Positions 11,419 to 23,017 of a stretch of DNA of 64,000 nt are shown here, in pieces. The stretch covers positions 1,426,001 to 1,490,000 of the forward strand of contig CM062380.1 of NCBI GenBank assembly GCA_031310005.1, given 5' to 3'. Positions within the stretch are counted from its first letter, which is position 1. Every line of letters begins with the position of its first letter. The position numbers and the translations under genes are program-made. A model generated the notes under the pieces. It had not been told where the DNA came from. It made no database searches and saw only the letters and a list, made by a program, of their open reading frames with translations. This DNA comes from Dactylellina haptotyla (Eukaryota; Ascomycota; Orbiliomycetes; Orbiliales; Orbiliaceae).

Positions 11419-13907
11419 TTAGTTCCAGAGTCTCGCCGTTCCATCAGCACCAGCACTGAACAACCAAGGTTGTTTCGGATGCCAATCAACGTCGAGCACA
11501 CCCAAATGAGAAACAATTTTGTGGCCCTTGAGTACCTTCAGGGGAACAATGAGTGCATTTTCCATCAGGTCACTGTATATTCTGCCGTGGAAAACCTGAA
11601 CGGTGCCGTCGTCGCTCGACGAACAGAAAAGCGGGAATCCGCCACGATGGAAGGATACCGCCCTAATACCCTTGTCGTGGTACCGTAAGGTCCGATAAGG
11701 CTTGGTACTCAAGTCGAGGTCATGCCACAACAGTCGCTTATCATAAGACCCGACAATAAGGTTATCACCCTGAGGATGAATATCAATTGACGAAATCCAG
11801 CGGGCCCCGGGCTTTAAAGTTTTGCTCAACTCGGCCTTCGCTAAATCGTAGATCCGAATATATCTTTTCGTCGCAACAAAAAGCAAAGGCTTCGATGGAT
11901 GGAACTGCACCCTTTGAGGGATACCCTTGGTCACACTCTTTTCTTTAAATGGTGTTTGTGACAGATGCGTTGAAACACGATGTATGCAGACAGCTCTTCG
12001 GACGTCTAAACTCAGAAGGTTAATTTTTTCTAAACTTCGAGATGTTGCCCCAATACGACAGGAGGGAGCGAAATAATTTTTTACGAACCTTCAGGCGATA
12101 CCGTAACGAGATAGTCTCCCCGCCTATGCCAGGCGATATATTTCACCGTCTTTCGTACCGTGATAGTGACCACAACACCCTCCTCTTCGAATCCAGAGTC
12201 TGGCTTCGCCCATGTGCCAGGTGCTTCCTTCGTCCCCTGCTTATTTGCCGCATACCCAAATCCTGCACTTAAGATCTCCTTGCCGCGGCTTTCCTCCTCG
12301 GAATCGAATATTGGGGGTACCACCAGCAAGATTTCATTCCCGCTAGAAAAGCAATTAGTCACCGAAACTTCCAAGTGCTCCGCAAAGTCCGAAGGTGGGG
12401 CCTTACCAGGCGGCTGCTAATATCCTTCCTTCTGGTGTTGGACGCCATGTGACAGAATCAACTGCTTCATCGGAAGACACCTTCAATTTCCAGACCTGTC
12501 TTCCTGTTAGAATTTCCCAGACTCGAACCGTTCCATCGTCTCCACCGGTCGCCACCCAGACGCCAGTGGGGTCTGCGGCTACTGATCTAACCCTGCCTTC
12601 GTGCCCTCGATACACTGTGGCGCAGGTAGTCGGGAACGGTTTGAGATCATCCGGTGATGGAAGTTTGGGTAGCAATGAAGCTGGGTCGATGTTTAACTTG
12701 TTCCGGCGCACACGTGGGGCTAAATACAAGTCTAGACAACGCTCAAATCTCTCATTCACAAATCCGTTATATCCTGGCACATAGCGGAGAGCCTTGTGAG
12801 ACCGCGGTAGATAATTCTTCTCGCGATCTTCAGGGTCTTGCTCCTCCCAGTCTTTCTTCTCTGACTCGTTCGGAAGATACTCCTGTGGGGGGTTGTAGCT
12901 CTCGTCGTGGGTTGGAGGTGGTAATTTCGGTGCCGGAATGTTCATGACATGGTCTGCTTTCGGTGGAGCATCGTCTGCCCAGATATCGTAGAAAGCAGGC
13001 ACATCCGCTGCCTCAGGCTGTGGCTTGTGTGGGAGGATTCGTCCTTCACGAATGCCCTTTACGATCTTCATCACCCGTTTCTGTTCGTGTTTCGAAGGAA
13101 TGAAGCGGCGTTTCGGTTCTGGGGCACTGCTCAACGGCATTTGTTCTGTCGTCTTTGTAAAATATCCGAGTATGTCCTATGTCATATATTAGCGAATGAT
13201 ATTCGAGCCTAGCCATAGCGAAGAGCATATACTTGGTATGGGTCGAAGCCATCCTCCGTGATTTCAGATCTCTGCAACTTCTTGAGAATATCCAGCTCGT
13301 CTTCCGTGAGGTTCAAAGCAGCTCCGCTATTCTTGTCTATTAAACCCGTCCAACCCTTGGGTAGTTCAATGCTATCCAACAGTGTATCCAGAGCCTTCCC
13401 AGCAGCAGGTCTCATGATTCGTTTTCCGTTGATGTCGTAACCAACGTGAGGGTAGTTCTCATAATATTCCAGCGGAATATTACCAATGGTATTGACATCT
13501 TCGACGTCTGTATCGTCACTATCGTAAACGGGGTTTATTTCGCGGTATATGTATCGCGGTTTGCCGTCTGCACCGGTGACGACCTTGAAATCATCTGCAG
13601 GGTCCGCATCTTCATAATCGGCGCCTGTTGTAGAGTCGCCATTGGTGGTTCCGTTCGTCTTTGGTGAAGCCTCATCCTCTGACGGTATTTCATCAGAATC
13701 TAAATCCTCATCATCCTCGAGTTCCTCCTCGCTCGAGAGCTCCTCATCGTCCTCGCTGTCTTCATCGCCGGGCGAGAAGTCCTCTTCGTCACTGGAATCG
13801 TCGCCATTGATCTCGGGGATCTCGAATTCGTCTTCTGAAGACAGAACAAGCTTCTCTTCTTCTGCCGCTGCGCGCGATCGCTTTCGTGTTCCGGCCTTAG
13901 CGGACAT
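11419..13907 (-). CDS. ERB1: Ribosome biogenesis protein ERB1 (BOP1), 761 aa
   Basis: Four exons on the complement: 13907-13233, 13176-12407, 12342-12089 and 12005-11419. All junctions keep frame. The N-terminus (1-120) is basic and then strongly acidic (runs of E/D/S). Next comes the BOP1 N-terminal domain, with [25 protein letters not shown], and [20 protein letters not shown]. The C-terminal half is a WD40 propeller (for example [19 protein letters not shown] and [19 protein letters not shown]), ending [12 protein letters not shown]1 forms the PeBoW-type complex with Nop7 and Ytm1 in the nucleolus and is needed for 27S pre-rRNA processing and 60S maturation. Length is as usual for fungi. 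The start is the ATG of [12 protein letters not shown]; in-frame codons upstream are leader. The short second and third introns break the WD40 part, so an unspliced reading looks truncated. Confidence 0.95.
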
Positions 13908-14321
13908 GGTGCGTGGTGGGATGAGCTTGACGGCCGCACGTGGGTTGGAGATGTTTGGTGTTGAAGTCGTTCCAGTCGCAAAACTTTTTTTTTTTCGCCT
14001 GAAACTCGCGAAAATAGACTTTTTAAGCCGCATTGCCGCAAAGCCGCCTGATGGCGTACCTCACAAAAACCTCACTAGTCTTGACCTTAACCGCCCCAGG
14101 GCCCTCAAGAAGGCGTATGACTGGACAGGGAAATAGATTGGTAAGCTATTTACTGTATTATACGGTATTAAATTAATATGAAGCTATATATGCTAAGATA
14201 TGGAGCAAAGAGATATACAAATATAGCAGAAATAAGATTGAAAGAAATTAAAACAGACCCGTGGACGCCGCATCTTCCAGAGAATGATATCATGACATGA
14301 AGAATACAAAGAAAGCACACA
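13908..14321. promoter_or_regulatory. ERB1 upstream region / Zn2Cys6 gene 3' end
   Basis: About 0.4 kb between the ERB1 start and the stop of the next minus-strand gene. A CACGTG lies at 13937-13942, 30 bp upstream of the ERB1 ATG, and a T-run at 13985-13994. AT-rich toward 14160-14230. No gene seen. Confidence 0.5.
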
Positions 14322-16492
14322 TTAATAACCGGGCATCCCTCCCTGGTGGACCCACTGTGGAGACATTTCGCGTGTGACACTGTCTTCTAAGCCTCTGAGC
14401 ATTGCCTGTGGGCTTTGGTGAGGGGACGCATACGCTTCAGTCAAGTCTCGGAGCTGGGTTATCAGCGGCTCGGAGTCCTGATAGAACCGCTCCTTGAACT
14501 TCTCAATCTCAACCCATCTTTGGCCGAGCATATCTAGCAAGGTGCGGATACCGTGAAGGGCAGTCTTAGCCTTGTAACCTGTCGACCCGGATAAGAAGGT
14601 ATTGCCCGGCCATTGCAGGATATCTGTGAGTTTCTGACCTAGGTTGTATGCTCTAATCGCGTCGCAGTATGTATAGTGAAACCTTGGCCCGCCTTCCAAA
14701 AGCAGTTTCTGGAATAGTCTGACGTATTCGAAACTGTTTTCTACTATACATATTCTGATCGATTCACTGAGATCATTCACCCTGGGATTTGGCAAGTCGA
14801 GGTATATCCTCATATAGAAATATTCCAGTTTGAGCATCTCCAATTGGGTCTGTTCGATGGAGGGGGGCAAGTTGTTGAGCCATTCTCTGAGGTCCTGCCT
14901 CCTGGCGTCGCAATAGTCTCGGGGCGTGCTTAGTTTAACTCGTTCTGAGTGCCAGAGGTATTGATACCACCCGGAATTTAATTTGCTGAATTTGAATAGC
15001 TCTGTAGCCAGTGTTAGGGAGATCGGTTGACCGCTCCAGTTGGCGATCTTGGTTGCAACACCCTCCGGATGGGGTAGGCGGACGTTGATCGCTTCGTCGG
15101 AGAAGGAATACGGTCTTTCGTATGTCATGCTAATATATCTATATAGAATATAGTGTAAGTGACATGATGATGACCGGCTATTATTTACGCATAGAATTTA
15201 CCTGTCATAAGTATAAACTGAATAAAATATCCTTCGTCGGAGCTCAGCTTCATTAGCAGTTTGTTTAGCAGATGATTGGAGGTCTTGGTGTAACCCAAGA
15301 TCAATCAGTATTCTGGAAGCTACACCGATTAGATACCAAGGGTTGTATGTACTGGGTTCCAGCAAGGCGTATTGGATCATTAGGAGAGTGGCTTGTATTC
15401 CAATTGTAGAATACGGCACGAGAATCTGACGGGAGTGGCCGACTGCCGTGGTCACATATCCGGCGGCCCTTAGTTTTGCAGTTGCATCCGCGCCTTTTGA
15501 TATAGAAACCGTGGCAATGGCTAGTACCATGTAACAGATATACAGATCTCGAGCTGACGCTGTCGTTTCATCTCTGAATACAGCATTTACTGACATGAAT
15601 AGAGAGGTCTCGTCGAAAAAGGGGTAGTGGGAGAATACGGTATCGAGGTAGTGTTGTATCAGGCGAAGGGCAGTATGACGGTCTGGGAGGGGGCAAGGCG
15701 CGAGCGATGGGACGATATCTTGCTGGAGGGATGCGGCCCGCAGCACAAGCTTGGAGAACGACATGTCTTCGGTGAAGTCGTAGAGGCCTTTACTTGTAGC
15801 ATTGACAGTGCTGTTTCGAACATCCTCCCGTTAGTATTCTTATTGTTCTATGCCATGAGCGAGCGAGTTAACTAGGAGCGTCTTACATGAAACCCAAATC
15901 CGATATCAACTCTTCAACCTGAGCGCCTTCAGCTCGCTTCCTAGCCGAACCGGCCATTCCCATCGCGCTCGCAGGCTCTCCTGTAGGATACACAATGATT
16001 AGACTGGGATTCGTAACCCTATAGACTTCGGGGCATATCGGTACCGTTTGCATCTGGCCCGCCAATGCCGGTGAATTGGTCAACCTGGTTCGACGGACGG
16101 AAAGGCTTCCCAGTCAATTGTGCCTTCTTCTGCTCAAGTCGCTCGATCTTTGCCTCCAGAGACGCAACATAGCTAGAGAAAGGTCAGCTTTTAACGATTC
16201 ATAGTGAGTTCGCACTCCGCTTGATGGGTCGTACCTCCGTTCTTTCCCTCTCGCGAACTGGTCGCTACTACTCGAGCACTCCGCTGACTTGCCGTGCTTC
16301 TCACACGCCGAACAAGCGGGCAGCTTGCCATCACACTACTCCCCCGGATGACCACCAGTCAGTCGGAATGGATCCCCGAGAAATTTAAGTTAGATTGGGG
16401 GTGCTCACCTTGATTTTGGCTCTTCGACATGCGGAGCAGGCACTCACTGGCCGACTCACACGCAACGGCGGGGTTTGGAACTCACCCGACAT
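14322..16492 (-). CDS. Zn2Cys6 transcription factor with fungal-specific middle homology region, 607 aa
   Basis: Six exons on the complement: 16492-16409, 16335-16235, 16172-16045, 15980-15887, 15810-15202 and 15129-14322, giving 607 residues in frame. The binuclear cluster is C19-x2-C22-x6-C29-x6-C36-x2-C39-x8-C48, and intron 1 cuts just before C29. A short coiled-coil-like segment follows (SLEAKIERLEQKKAQ). The middle region reads as the fungal_trans domain, with HYLDTVFSHYPFFDET, a membrane-like helix, SRILIDLGLHQDL, RRRIFYSVYTYD and ERPYSFSDEAINVRLP. Such proteins bind CGG-containing sites in promoters and often control carbon, nitrogen or secondary metabolism; the target here is unknown. 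The fourth intron has a perfect TACTAAC branch site. It is divergent from a second Zn2Cys6 gene 2.26 kb away. Confidence 0.9.
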
Positions 16493-18750
16493 CCTTGAAT
16501 TGCGGCAACACTAAACCCTGAACGAGCGGAGAAATAAAAATAAATAAAAACAAGATATAAACTAAAGGCTCGCCTAGTCTAACGAGATATCGTGCGAACT
16601 TCCGTTGAGATTAAGTTGGAATCAGATCAGCGGTTCCGGCTTGGTTTTGTCTCAAGAAACGGATGTGTTTCGAGGTTCGAGGGAGCCCTATGAGGCGGGC
16701 GATCGTATTCGTTGAAAAAGCCAAGGCCTGACCCAGCTCACGGCGTGCCCGAGTGTTCATGCCCTCTTTGGCAGGCTTGCAAACATCCCAGCTGGTGTTG
16801 GTTTAAGGATTCTGTAGGCGCGCGGGCAGGCACTCTCCGGTCTGTGTACGACTTCAGATATCCTTCTAGAATCCTTTGAACGGGGGCTTATTAATTATTA
16901 TACATAGAAACACCCGCTCGAAGATCTCAAAGTCACACAATCACGTTGAACCTCGGATCTATCTAGTTCTTTGCCAATTTAGGGCAGTTATGTTGAGATA
17001 ATCGAGACACCCTCCCATGCAGGCGTTCCGCAGCACGTACTGTGAGTCCCACAACTCAGCCCCCCCAATGCCTCGATACATCGGCAATGGAGGTGTCGCT
17101 ACCAGAGCAGCAAACTCTAGGCAGGAAGCTTCCTCAGCTCGAGATGGACAGAAATCTAACCTTGGGCTTACCCGTCGGAAGCATACGGACATTGGATAAG
17201 AATAAACAAAGAGCAAATGGGAGTCTGTCCTGGACGGATGCCCCACCGTAGACAGACGATGACATGTCGTTTAGAGATGCCTCTACGGTGATCCAAGCGT
17301 TTTCTCTTGGGCGAGGGTTGGAGTGACTTTCATTGGCCAGTGTTGGCATCCTGCGAAAGTGATGTCGAGGGTTTGCTGGGCACTGTAATCTTCGCCGTCA
17401 TACATTTGCGATCCCCGGTACTCGTGACGATTCTTCCCTGCCCAATCCCAATATCGATATATAGGCCAATTGAAACCGATGGCTTGCAGAAATAATAATA
17501 ATGGGTGCGAACATCACGATCCGGGATCTGGGGACCGATGCAGATTTCATCCCAATCATGGCCATTTATCACCTGCACACCTGCAAATAAGACGAAGTCC
17601 CTAAATCCAGGCACCAAACAGCAGGGATAAGCTGCTCGTCAGCGTGGGACCTGCACTCTAGAACTTCTCATTACGAGAGTCGGAACTTGGAGAAAGGCTA
17701 GCCTGAGTGGCTATCGGATTATTCAGATTTTTTTATTAAAAAAATTCGAATCTGACAGGCCGTCATGCCTGACCATGACCATGTTACTTCCGACTCTTTC
17801 TGAGTCCTCAACTTCTGCTTTCCCACCCCAACCTGTTATCACTATAAGCCACAGTACTGTGGTTGCGCTATCGAGTTAGCTTCGCCTAATGTTGCCGGCA
17901 GCATTGGCCAGAGAATGCCCGAGTGTTCTCAATTCTGCCTGGCTTCGGGCAACCCTTCAAACCCCTTCCCAATTCCTACGCTTGACGACGCTCGCCCCGA
18001 GTCGAAACATCCTAAATATATAACTGGCACGGTTATACAAAACCATCACCCGTTTGCCCAAGAGAGCCCAGCCCGTTACAAGTGTCCGAGCATCTATTTA
18101 GCTTCAGTGCCGTCCCCTTGAGCCGGAAGAGTAGCCATCGTGACACTTATCGTTTACTAGCTAGTGGGTCGGGAGAAGTCCATTCGCCCCGTCGCTGCCT
18201 ACCAATCCTATCCACTCTGCTGCACTGACAGGTCCCTCAACAAGCCCCACTTTCGATGCGATATGCGACGAACACCCAGACCGCAACTGCAGTAACAAAA
18301 ACCCGCACTCAACCCTTCGACTCCGTAACCCAGGTTCGTTACTAATACAGAAAGGATATTCGATGCGAAATAAGTTTCTACGGCGAAAGACATCAGCTTG
18401 TGTGTACCAGTTCCATGCATGAAAAGGCACAAGGGTGGACCTTCTATCAATATCGATTAATTGCCCAGCGAGGTTTTTAACTTAGCCCAGTTCAAGGTTC
18501 CCGTTTCCTAGCTTCCCGCCATCTTGTAACTCCGAGATCACGAGCTTCCTATACTCGCATTACATAACCTTACTCCCTGGATTCGATTTCGAGCGTTATC
18601 GATAAACCCCGACGATACCAAATTTTTCATATTCCTTCAGATTTTTATCTTTTTCGAGCGGAAAATAGCATTGGCGTTTGTCTTGACATCTTAGTTGTGG
18701 ATTCTCCGCTGTGATCCTTTTTTTTTTTTGACTCCCTATAACCTCCCCGC
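16493..18750. promoter_or_regulatory. Shared upstream region of two divergent Zn2Cys6 genes
   Basis: 2.26 kb between two starts pointing away from each other. It contains only short frames without family resemblance. A CT-rich stretch with a T-run at about 18718-18729 lies just before the right-hand start, as is common in fungal core promoters. No RNA gene seen. Confidence 0.55.
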
Positions 18751-21697
18751 ATGGCGACCTTTGGAGCTGGTATTCCGACGGGCCACGCCCCACAGTCCTC
18801 GCCGCCCACCTACCGCCGGCAATCGGTCGCTTCATTACTACCCAGAAAACCGACGTCGAATGGGTCTAAGACCGGTGACGGGCAGAGCTCGGAGCATGCT
18901 GGTGCTAAAATCCATACCCTCACAGCTTGCAACCGCTGTCGAAGCCGAAAAAGCCGCTGCGATGCTTCGCTACCCAAATGCGAGCCTTGCCAACGCAGTG
19001 GATCGCAATGTGATTTTTGGGACGCGTCCAAAGGTATAACACTATCCCGGAGCTATGTAATCTTCCTACAAGACCGGGTGAAGGCGTTAGATCAGGAAAT
19101 CAAGCAACTCGAAAAGGAGATCCCACCGAGTAGCGGACTGGATGAGGAAGATCTCGTTCGTAGTATGGGTATGGTGTCGCTGTCGGATGAGGAGCCGGAG
19201 AGACACTTCCTCGGCTCATCCGCTGGACTACAGCTGGCTAGACTGGTCGTCGAATTTGCGAAAAGAAACACAGTTACTCATTCCGTGAGGGAAATCGTCC
19301 CACCCACGGAACACGAACCTGCGCGGTTGCAAGGGAAGGAACGTCGACCGAGCGCTTTCGCTTTAAGTTCGGCGCCCATCGATAAGCTACCGAAACGTGA
19401 ATTGACGGACAAACTGGTATCTGAATTTATTTTCAAACGAGGTAAAACTTGACTATTTTCCCTTATATATATATGGTTACAATGTTGATTTGATTTTTTA
19501 TTAGCGCAATTCATGCTCCCTACGCTTCACGAGGATACCTTTATGAGGGATGCAGACGAAGTCTACGCCGGATCGAACGATCCCCATAAGAATTTTATGA
19601 TCAAAATGGTTCTTGCAATTAGCATGCAGAAAATTGGAAGTCAATATTCCGGGTTAGCGGATGGGTTCTATCTCTCGGCGCTTACACATCTCGAAGCTGT
19701 TGTGGGCGCGATGAACTTGTCCACCCTCCAATGCTTTTGCCTAATGGGACAATATTCGCTTCTCACACCAACTCGAACGGGAATCTACCATATAATCGGT
19801 CTGGCGACGAGATTATGTATTGATCTTGGTCTTAACCAAGAAAGCACCATCACAAAGGATATCTTTGGAAACCCGCTAGATCCGCTGACGGTCGATATGA
19901 GAAGGCGTTTATTCTGGGTGACATCGTCTATGGAATCAGGGCTTTCTCACATTCTAGGTCGTCCATCTGGTTTTTGCACTGGAGATACATTTACCGATGT
20001 CCAGTTCTTCCAACCATATGACGACAGCCTGATTACAAAGGATGGAATTCTGCCTGGGCCCATATCCACTAAGAAGTTGGTATCAATGCATTTCTTTAGA
20101 ATGCGTAGAATACAGTCCGAAATTAGACTTGGAATCTATCAGAACTTAAAAGAGACGCCAAAAGATGACCAAGATCCATGGTTCAAGCATATGCGTTCCA
20201 AACTGGACGAATGGGTAGAATCAAGCCCTGGAAATGGAGAAGGAAGTGGCCTTTCCCAAGAATGGTATGCCAATCTCAATCTTCTAGCCGTTGAATCTCT
20301 CTTATGCTAACATATTTTAGGTTCCGACATCGGTATATTTTAAACTTCTACTCTTTGGCTCTTAGTTACGTCGTTCGCTAACTTTGTCTAGATATAACAA
20401 CATGCTCATATTTTTATACCGGCCCAGCCCCCAAATCCCGAAGCCATCTTTTAGTGCAACCCAGCTCTGCTATGACTGCGCGATTAAAAATATCACCATA
20501 CAAAAGAAGATGTTCGACGAGCGCACAGTCGACATGACATGGGTTCTTGTGCACCAAGTGTATATGACTTGCATCATTATGATGTGGTGTCTCTCATACG
20601 AAGAGATCCGGAAGCTGCATCCGCGAAGCGAAGTAGCAAAGCACATTCAAACTGGCCTGGAGTGTATGGACATGATGGTGGAGAGGTGGCCAGGTGTCGG
20701 GTCCGCCCGTGAGATCTTTTGGCGTTTGTCAATTGTTGCTCTTCAGAGCTACGAATCAGCTTCCCAAGTTGGAGATACACCTAGCTCCCTGCCTCCGTCG
20801 ACTGGTAGCCTTCCACAGGCTAGCCAGGCTGGAGCTACACGGCCTACACAGGCTGCTACAACTCCAACCCGCAATTCGTCAGCAACGCCCCCGCATACTC
20901 GCTCGCCGCCTCATACCCCGCCTTCATACTCCCCTGCAAGTTTCCACACAACTCCTTCATCGAGGATTAGCCCGTCCATACATAGTTCCTCATCAATCGG
21001 GTCGCACCACGCGTCGATGGATGCCCAGATAAACGGAAGCTTCAACAATTCGGCACCAATACTACAATATCTGAACCAATCCTACGATAATCCTAGTTAT
21101 GGGCTCATTTCTCAGTCGCCCCCACCGCGCATGCACTCACAAAGTCCTTCTGCTTCGAGTGGTTACTACGGTAGCAACAGCCCTTCGAGCGATTTCAACA
21201 ACCCGCCTACCCCAAATACTCATACTACCGACGATATTACCCCACGACCTTCGGTTTCAGGGTACAATTTTGAGCCGTATAGCATGAATCAGCCATCTCT
21301 TCTGGGAAATGCAACGACTCTTCCCGAAGACATTGGAATATCACCACAAACGATCCTACCCTCGGCTTATCCTGTTGGACTGCCAGATATGGGCTACCAA
21401 ACCACAGCTGCTCCCGGTGCTCTTCCAACAATCAGCGAAACTGGACCTTTCGGTGGTTCCTTCCCCGGCTCGGAACAAATGTTCAACTTCTATCCTTCTT
21501 CCGAAGTTTCGAATATCCTAAACTGGACGACCTCAGGACAGATGGATGTTTTGTCCGGAAACCCGTATGCAAGCAACACTTACAGGATGGATGTTATAGA
21601 TCAGCAACAGGCAAATGCACTGATGATGTCTCTGGAGAACGATAGTCAAGGTGATATATTTTCTGGGATTCCTTTCTCTGCAGGTTCTTACCTTTGA
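18751..21697 (+). CDS. Zn2Cys6 transcription factor, 922 aa, with a 12-nt microexon
   Basis: Four exons: 18751-19441, 19505-20264, 20321-20332 and 20392-21697. The total is 922 residues in frame. The cluster is C60-x2-C63-x6-C70-x6-C77-x2-C80-x6-C87, followed by a linker and a coiled coil (FLQDRVKALDQEIKQLEKE). The middle region is a fungal_trans domain: LPTLHEDTF, GLATRLCIDLGLNQ, MRRRLFWVTSSMESGLSHILGRPSGF. The third exon is only 12 nt and restores the join WF-RH-RYNNMLIFLYRPSPQIP, a motif expected at this place in the family; without it the frame meets a stop. The C-terminal 250 residues are Ser/Pro/Thr/Asn-rich and probably an activation region. DNA-binding regulator in the nucleus; target unknown. 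Start chosen at the first ATG of the frame, after a CT-rich leader. Confidence 0.9.
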
Positions 21698-23017
21698 TTT
21701 ATAGTTAAAAGTAGTGATATAAACTACCAACGGCGGCCGTCGGTGTACGATTATTAAAGTTTTTGCAAAAAGGCGGCCTTTTTCAGCATTTATTCTTTTA
21801 CAAACAAAAATACAATATCTGAGATATAATTTTATGAGTGGAGGAAGTTTTTTCTTTGTTTCTTTCGGTAATATATATTTTTCTCACGATCATGATCAGG
21901 GGTATCATTTCTTCTAAGGGGTTGTCGCTTGCATTTCCTTTTTTTTCCGTTTCTTTTCCTTGGTTTTTTACATTAGACTTGATGTCAGAATAGCCTTCTC
22001 AGCATTTATACCATTTCCTGTCGCATCGCTACTATACGAATACGACTCCTCGTGGAATACCCTTGAAAATTGATCAAAACCCGGTCATTTGCTTTTGCTG
22101 TATTTTCCGTCCTCATGGTTCTTTCTCTCCGAGGATTAATTGCCTGCGGCATGGGCTGGTGAACGTTTCTCGCAGGTGAGTTTGCTAACCGAGCGGATCC
22201 AGAAAATGGCATTGAAGATCCGGCTGCACAAATTTTAATACGGTCTAACATGAGGAATCCAGGCACAAAACCTCCTTCTGCCAGCCTTTATTTCTCGGAT
22301 GTTATCTATGCCGTTTAATGCCAAACCCCCCATGCATGCACGCAAAAACTTGAAACTGTTTCTTCTCTGTCAAAATGCAAGAGCAAAAGTTCCAAGAAGT
22401 TTTGGTTTTGGTTTGACTAATTTTCCCCTCCGTTATTATGACAGGTACCCGCCACTATGCAACGAAGCTTGCCAGCTCCTTCCCAAAACTCGAGCCTTGG
22501 CAAGGGTAGGACGACATATAATCTTACCACGCAATTACATGTGGGCCTTGCGGGAAGTTTCCTAAAAGAAAAAAATGATCCAGGACAGGGATTCAGGCGC
22601 ATGTCTGAGCTATCCATGCTTGGCTCTTGTCTCAGTTCCAGAACCCGGGGAAGGCATCGTAAGGTTCCGCTCTAGGTGATCACACAGCGGAAATCGGCTG
22701 GGGCGCGGGCGACTTTGAATATGGGGGAGAGAAATCTTGGAAATGTAAACGAAAGCGAGCTAATTGGAGGAGGGGAAGAGCGCCGAGACTAACAGAGATA
22801 GACAGATGTGGAGTGGGAGCGAGATTTGGCATGTTCTCTTAACTTCCCGCTACAGGAAGTTCATAATGATTCTGATGGGTAATGCGAAACATGTCGTAAT
22901 TGTATATAATGGTCGTGGAGCCTCCTGCTCTCAAAGTCAATGGAAGGAAGCTCTTTCTTCACTGGCGTTTAAACCCTCCCATCCATTCTATAATTTTAAT
23001 TTCACCGTTTCATTACG
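21698..23017. other. Intergenic: Zn2Cys6 3' end and phosphatase promoter
   Basis: 1.3 kb between two plus-strand genes. T-rich at 21780-21970 (probable 3' UTR and terminator area of the regulator). The remainder has short, unconvincing frames. The last 200 bp are the upstream region of the phosphatase gene. Confidence 0.5.

Noticed and set aside
13642-14136. 164-codon Ser-rich frame on the plus strand
   Set aside because: Antisense of the acidic ERB1 N-terminus.
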